Of a DNA stretch of 31,515 nt, positions 31,201-31,515 are shown piece by piece; position 1 is the stretch's first letter; each line of letters begins with the position of its first letter. The DNA is from Gonium pectorale. Lineage: Eukaryota; Chlorophyta; Chlorophyceae; Chlamydomonadales; Volvocaceae. Position numbers and translations under genes: made by a program. Location of the stretch: NCBI GenBank assembly GCA_001584585.1, contig LSYV01000069.1, positions 298,358-329,872 of the forward strand, in the 5' to 3' direction. Below the pieces are notes generated by a model. That model had not been told where the DNA came from, did not search any database, and saw only the letters and a program-made list of their open reading frames with translations.

Positions 31201-31515
31201 CTGTGTGCGGCGCGCTGGGCGGAGTGGAGGAGCTGGCGGCGGCCATCTTGCAGCCTGGGCGCCACGACGGCCCCGGCGTGCGGCAGCTGCTCCGCTACCT
31301 CCTCGCCGGCTTTGCGCCGCCGGGCTGGCACCTGCCGCCGCGACCGGTGCACCCATGCAGCGGCGGCGGCGACGGCGCCGTCGGCGGCGGCGCCCACATC
31401 GTGGGCAACGGCGCCGGCGGCGTGCACGGCGGCGGCGGCGCGCTAATTGCCATGCCGCCCGGCGGTGAGCACCCCGTGCAGAGCGTGACGCTGGAGGCCT
31501 GGGAGGCGACGTCGG
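6043..31515 (+). CDS. Giant divergent dynein heavy chain with degenerate motor sites, 3' end outside window
   Basis: Thirty-eight exons with consistent phases encode about 6,270 residues with no stop before the window edge; the usual length is 4,000-4,600. Order: leader, axonemal tail (VPAGVR..PYDLLVV..), linker (KPRHLRTLLGW, YPRLWLVADEVL, FDWQRNVRHYYD, YEYGFEYDG), AAA1-AAA4, stalk with microtubule-binding domain, AAA5, AAA6 and C-terminal domain. The tail resembles the DNAH6/DNAH14 type of axonemal chain. AAA1, AAA3 and AAA4 lack a working P-loop and AAA2 keeps GPPGAGKS. The inserts that lengthen it are low-complexity Ala/Gly/Pro/Ser stretches between modules. It probably acts in the cilium as a microtubule-binding scaffold rather than an ATP-driven motor. 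Vertebrate DNHD1 is the divergent family member I would compare first. The start at 6043 is the least sure point. Confidence 0.92.
6619..6656 (+). repeat. 19-bp perfect tandem duplication in dynein intron 2
   Basis: TTGGAGAGAATGATGTGGC occurs twice in a row (6619-6637, 6638-6656), just downstream of the exon 2 donor at 6590. The copies are identical, so the duplication is recent. Confidence 0.9.
7305..10138 (+). other. Dynein tail, axonemal-type N-terminal domain (exons 5-10)
   Basis: Exons: 7305-7372, 7509-7646, 7805-8131, 8274-8448, 8623-9189, 9333-10138. Exon 7 (residues about 244-352) has IIYCNLNPD, YNPYDLLVV, HYVLTQSGVTQM and LRKLVFFKHNEVSQ, and exon 8 has FWQWRAAVRALKYRARQNSLAHELL. This is the pattern of the DNAH6/DNAH14-type axonemal tail (..NPY.L.VV.., ..Y...S..GVT.., ..FFK..R.WK.F..W). 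Exon 9 carries a Gln/Pro insert (QTQSQLQQLQPPQ) followed by a helix with LADFKRMREEQRNMV. Exon 10 is helical, then has an Ala/Asp/Ser-rich acidic stretch. Intermediate and light chains bind this part in active dyneins. Confidence 0.85.
10320..14195 (+). other. Dynein tail end and linker (exons 11-20)
   Basis: Exons: 10320-10444, 10644-10811, 10972-11101, 11302-11396, 11594-11840, 11977-12366, 12570-13010, 13162-13416, 13571-13750, 13968-14195; every junction phase matches. Family landmarks appear in order: YTGSLVARPSQLADFVVYVE, LWDVVAGWRKFMDRLY, LPLAQQLVHPSVKPRHLRTL, VSLAQLVTSASE, LDLWTYMCQLLAN and YPRLWLVADEVLMAAL, the last matching the canonical FPRF-F-SDDELL. The linker is the swinging lever of active dyneins. 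Its preservation says that the overall head shape is kept. An acidic stretch with DYDDDD (about 11655-11672) lies in exon 15. Confidence 0.9.
12469..12513 (+). repeat. 15-bp tandem repeat, three copies, in dynein intron 16
   Basis: TGCATTATCTTCATA, TGCATTATCTTTCTA and TGCATAATCTTTGTA lie end to end. The unit is AT-rich in an otherwise GC-rich intron (12367-12569). It could be a slippage microsatellite. I see no sign that it is transcribed separately. Confidence 0.85.
14349..16817 (+). other. Linker C-terminus and AAA1, catalytic site degenerate
   Basis: Exons 14349-15579 and 15769-16817. The approach is canonical: DAFDWQRNVRHYYD (15366 onward) and YEYGFEYDG, matching FDW..QLRYYW and Y.YGYEYLG. 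The P-loop position (15840-15869, residues about 2056-2065) reads VSLDASTTTT where dyneins have GPAGTGKTET. It is followed by ARWLATAVHL and SFDGIDRLCLSVLSSF, which align with KALAVQCVVFNCSDGLDY. The Walker B block ACFDEFNRI is replaced by LTAACSRQ. Sensor I FITMNPGYAGR is replaced by FITLPLAAYLP (from 16299). A low-complexity insert (about 16060-16290) lies between them. The fold persists, but no ATP-binding or hydrolysis residues remain. Confidence 0.88.
16936..16967 (+). repeat. AT-rich TA microsatellite in dynein intron 22
   Basis: A run of alternating A and T (CATATATATATATGTATATA) followed by TGCTATTATATG, inside the intron 16818-17039. Simple-sequence slippage DNA with no evident function. 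Confidence 0.8.
17040..18547 (+). other. AAA2 with the only intact Walker A
   Basis: Exons 17040-18137 and 18332-18547. After a Pro/Ala-rich spacer come HLTAAAASIYDALLSHRVCL and VVGPPGAGKSAAWKAL, with the P-loop at 17565-17588 (residue about 2557), aligning with dynein AAA2 (QLYE.M.VRHG.MLVGPTG.GKT). WLVLDGPLG (17871 onward) matches the AAA2 Walker B block IFDGPVD. EASNLAAASPALMSAAPVV matches E..DL..ASPATVSRCGMV, but the Arg of SR is now Ala. Exon 24 ends with the usual helical lid (LVSNLLAVFGEVVKSL). The domain may still bind nucleotide. Hydrolysis is unlikely because Walker B lacks the DE pair, as in other AAA2 modules. Confidence 0.87.
18714..20115 (+). other. AAA3, P-loop Lys replaced by Arg
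   Basis: Exon 18714-19582, continuing into exon 26 from 19762. The P-loop (19146-19172, residue about 2964) reads GPVGSGRRT where the family has G.TGVGKS: the glycines are kept but Lys is Arg and Ser/Thr is Arg. Walker B reads VMVVEDLN (19341-19364), close to VIFVDDLNMP. The sensor part LAFTSTPNALLTGAEQVSGRLWRH follows across the intron and aligns with ..A..PPGGGRN.VT.RFIRH. AAA3 nucleotide state gates motility in cytoplasmic dynein; here binding should be weak or absent. Confidence 0.82.
20116..22909 (+). other. AAA3-AAA4 linker and AAA4, P-loop lost
   Basis: Exon 26 (19762-21880, 2,119 bases) and exon 27 (22122-22909). LWHFDTAAVSGVVQRLCGAV matches Y.FNLRDLSRV.QG, and VLQRLAFEVGRSALGHL matches L.RLW.HE..RVF.DRL. 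An acidic stretch with EEDEEEDSEG lies near 20731-20761. ALALLEDAVGHWGYCEMV matches LVLFEDA..H..RI.RI, but VLVGGNTPMLEQTASL (21377-21400 core, residue about 3648) replaces LLVGVGGSGKQSL, so there is no GK(S/T). HVLLLTDGILQ matches the Walker B region VFLFTDSQI, and DDPTLELLQSLLVCPSSTGTL continues it in exon 27. The rest of exon 27 is Ser/Ala-rich with a helical lid. Confidence 0.82.
23102..24602 (+). other. Stalk approach and coiled coil 1 (exons 28-31)
   Basis: Exons 23102-23543, 23815-23991, 24214-24315 and 24522-24602. The last three are short, all phase 0, and encode continuous heptad-like helix: VHTLSLVHSAHRKVLQAR, LDTREGQLAAVLASMDRLD, VAHLEKFITETSAEL and VIVDQVHAEVHEDLAAAN. This corresponds to the rising helix of the dynein stalk. 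Exon 28 is the lead-in with a Pro/Arg-rich loop. The exon 30 donor has no good GT and is read as GC (see separate entry). Confidence 0.82.
24316..24521 (+). other. Dynein intron 30, probable GC-AG
   Basis: The exon reads ..GCG ACA CAG followed by GCAGGC. Splicing at this GC keeps phase 0 with the acceptor CTCCTGCAG. The only nearby in-frame GT (TGC|GTTGCC) is a poor donor and would add three residues. Confidence 0.5.
24724..25210 (+). other. Microtubule-binding domain at stalk tip, well conserved
   Basis: Exon 24724-24990 plus the start of exon 25157-25299. GGLTEVDLAEIRSYNEPH aligns with SL.K.DI.EIKSF..PP, then LVVMAMCILF with VMEAVCILL, then DWRNAQRLLGEQNPKLLDRI with DW..AKKLL.D..FL..L, and LNRLLQEPEFNVVSVEQVS with ....I..PDF.PE.V...S. 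AAKRLAWWVLSV closes the domain like AA..LC.WV.A. This is the best conserved part of the whole protein, with no flap insertion. Microtubule binding is therefore likely to be its retained activity. Confidence 0.9.
25157..25614 (+). other. Stalk coiled coil 2
   Basis: Exons 25157-25299 and 25461-25614, joined in phase 2 (AA|GTGCGT donor). HKECDLKLSRIREGEERL continues from the microtubule-binding domain, and ELKAGQAELTRQRNDKHLL and HQLGEAAAQLRDSD are clear heptads. NITRLSELV aligns with the C..KL.RA..LI.GL that ends the stalk. Its length, about 90 residues, suits a normal stalk. Confidence 0.83.
25791..27330 (+). other. AAA5
   Basis: Exons 25791-26021, 26228-26425 and the first part of 26616-28607. 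WRAGLAAVEARLPALIGDAT and AVVYLGPLDARERSAVLGLW match the family pattern ..W......L..L.GD.LL.A.F..YLG.FT...R..L...W. Then RPPLLLDPGREGANLIKAMF matches WPLMIDPQ.QAN.WIK, VVVDLYGTPAEGPLLARLC matches VLLENVGEELDP.L.P.L, and LAAEREAVARKLAAKLWAHR matches L..ERP.LE..K..L. As in all dyneins, AAA5 shows no P-loop and serves structure only. Confidence 0.87.
27331..27870 (+). other. Low-complexity insert between AAA5 and AAA6
   Basis: In-frame stretch inside exon 37 with no counterpart in normal dyneins. It contains the RAVS tetrapeptide repeat, then an Asp run (YNDDDDDDGRDGGD, about 27516-27557), then a Ser/Thr-rich region (TWTENTSTHTSH) and a poly-Ala run. It is probably a disordered, phosphorylatable loop on the outside of the AAA ring. 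Confidence 0.75.
27408..27491 (+). repeat. 12-bp tandem repeat encoding RAVS, seven units
   Basis: Seven consecutive 12-base units in frame encode RAVS RAVS RAVS RGVS RAVS RAVS RAPS (residues from about 4941). The units differ mainly at third codon positions, so selection or repeated slippage may have kept the protein sequence. It yields a strongly basic, serine-rich arm just before an Asp run. Confidence 0.85.
27871..29340 (+). other. AAA6 region
   Basis: Second part of exon 37 (to 28607) and start of exon 38 (from 28725). LGRSVLGCMWSLVGAALGRC with MLLAVAEAQANGELAAEEVQ aligns with the NVCRSLFEKDKLLFSFLL..I....I...E helices. Exon 38 gives SPILLATQPGMDPVAVAHQA for P.IFVLSPGADP...L..FA, GSWLLLVGCHVSPAAVAALL for GTWVVLQNCHLA..W...L, and VTFRLLLALPEPALP for FRLWLT..P...FP. 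The Gln-Asn of LQNCHLA has become VGCHVS and the SLGQGQ block is absent. AAA6 has no ATPase role in dyneins. Confidence 0.85.
28608..28724 (+). other. Dynein intron 37, GC-AG
   Basis: The donor CAG|GCAAGC fits the GC-donor consensus and the acceptor is CCCCACAG. It joins KPVYQ to VLLAALL in phase 0, where canonical dyneins have continuous sequence. No GT donor that keeps phase is present nearby. Confidence 0.7.
29341..31515 (+). other. C-terminal domain, incomplete at window edge
   Basis: The frame from 28725 stays open to the last base (930 codons so far). YPVYGLVDPDAEPGSELAAS and MPLN match Y..P......Y...I.SLPLN. A low-complexity Ser/Pro/Ala insert (about 30030-30590) follows; then comes LLDAWAAAALAPLRDTLRRL. 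LLRYLLAGFAPPGWHLPP matches ..LLNGKVPALW, and VTLEAWEATS matches SL..W...L. Probably 100-300 residues remain beyond the window. A poly-Gly loop lies near 31350-31440. Confidence 0.82.

Overview
The window looks like nuclear DNA from a GC-rich green alga, probably of the Chlamydomonas/Volvox group. Genes are split into many exons by short introns. Coding DNA is very GC-rich at third positions and rich in Ala/Gly/Pro/Gln tracts, and one gene encodes a ciliary-type dynein heavy chain. The species cannot be named from sequence alone. I see no bacterial operon, CRISPR array, rRNA, tRNA or transposon.

Two genes lie head to head. On the minus strand, positions 1-5631 hold an almost complete fidgetin-like 1 (FIGL1/FIGNL1) AAA+ ATPase of about 14-15 exons. 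It has a Gln-rich N-terminus, the two RAD51-binding motifs known from the human protein (FxxA, here FRSA, and FxPP, here FVPP), a full AAA+ core and a C-terminal helix that runs to the left window edge. Positions 5632-6042 are an AT-richer intergenic stretch that probably carries both promoters.

On the plus strand, from 6043 to beyond 31515, a single giant gene encodes a divergent dynein heavy chain. I traced 38 exons whose splice phases all agree. They give about 6,270 codons without a stop, against the usual 4,000-4,600 residues of the family. In order they encode an N-terminal leader, axonemal-type tail, linker, AAA1, AAA2, AAA3, AAA4, stalk helix 1, microtubule-binding domain, stalk helix 2, AAA5, AAA6 and most of the C-terminal domain.

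The main discovery is that this dynein looks like a pseudo-motor. AAA1, the site that powers every known dynein, keeps its fold and alignment, but its P-loop reads VSLDASTTTT instead of GPAGTGKTET. Its Walker B DE and its sensor I Asn are also gone. AAA4 has lost its P-loop and AAA3 has Arg in place of the catalytic Lys. Only AAA2 keeps a textbook Walker A (GPPGAGKS). The microtubule-binding domain and both stalk helices are well preserved, and the reading frame is intact over 38 exons. This suggests a selected, non-walking, giant microtubule-binding scaffold rather than a decaying gene.
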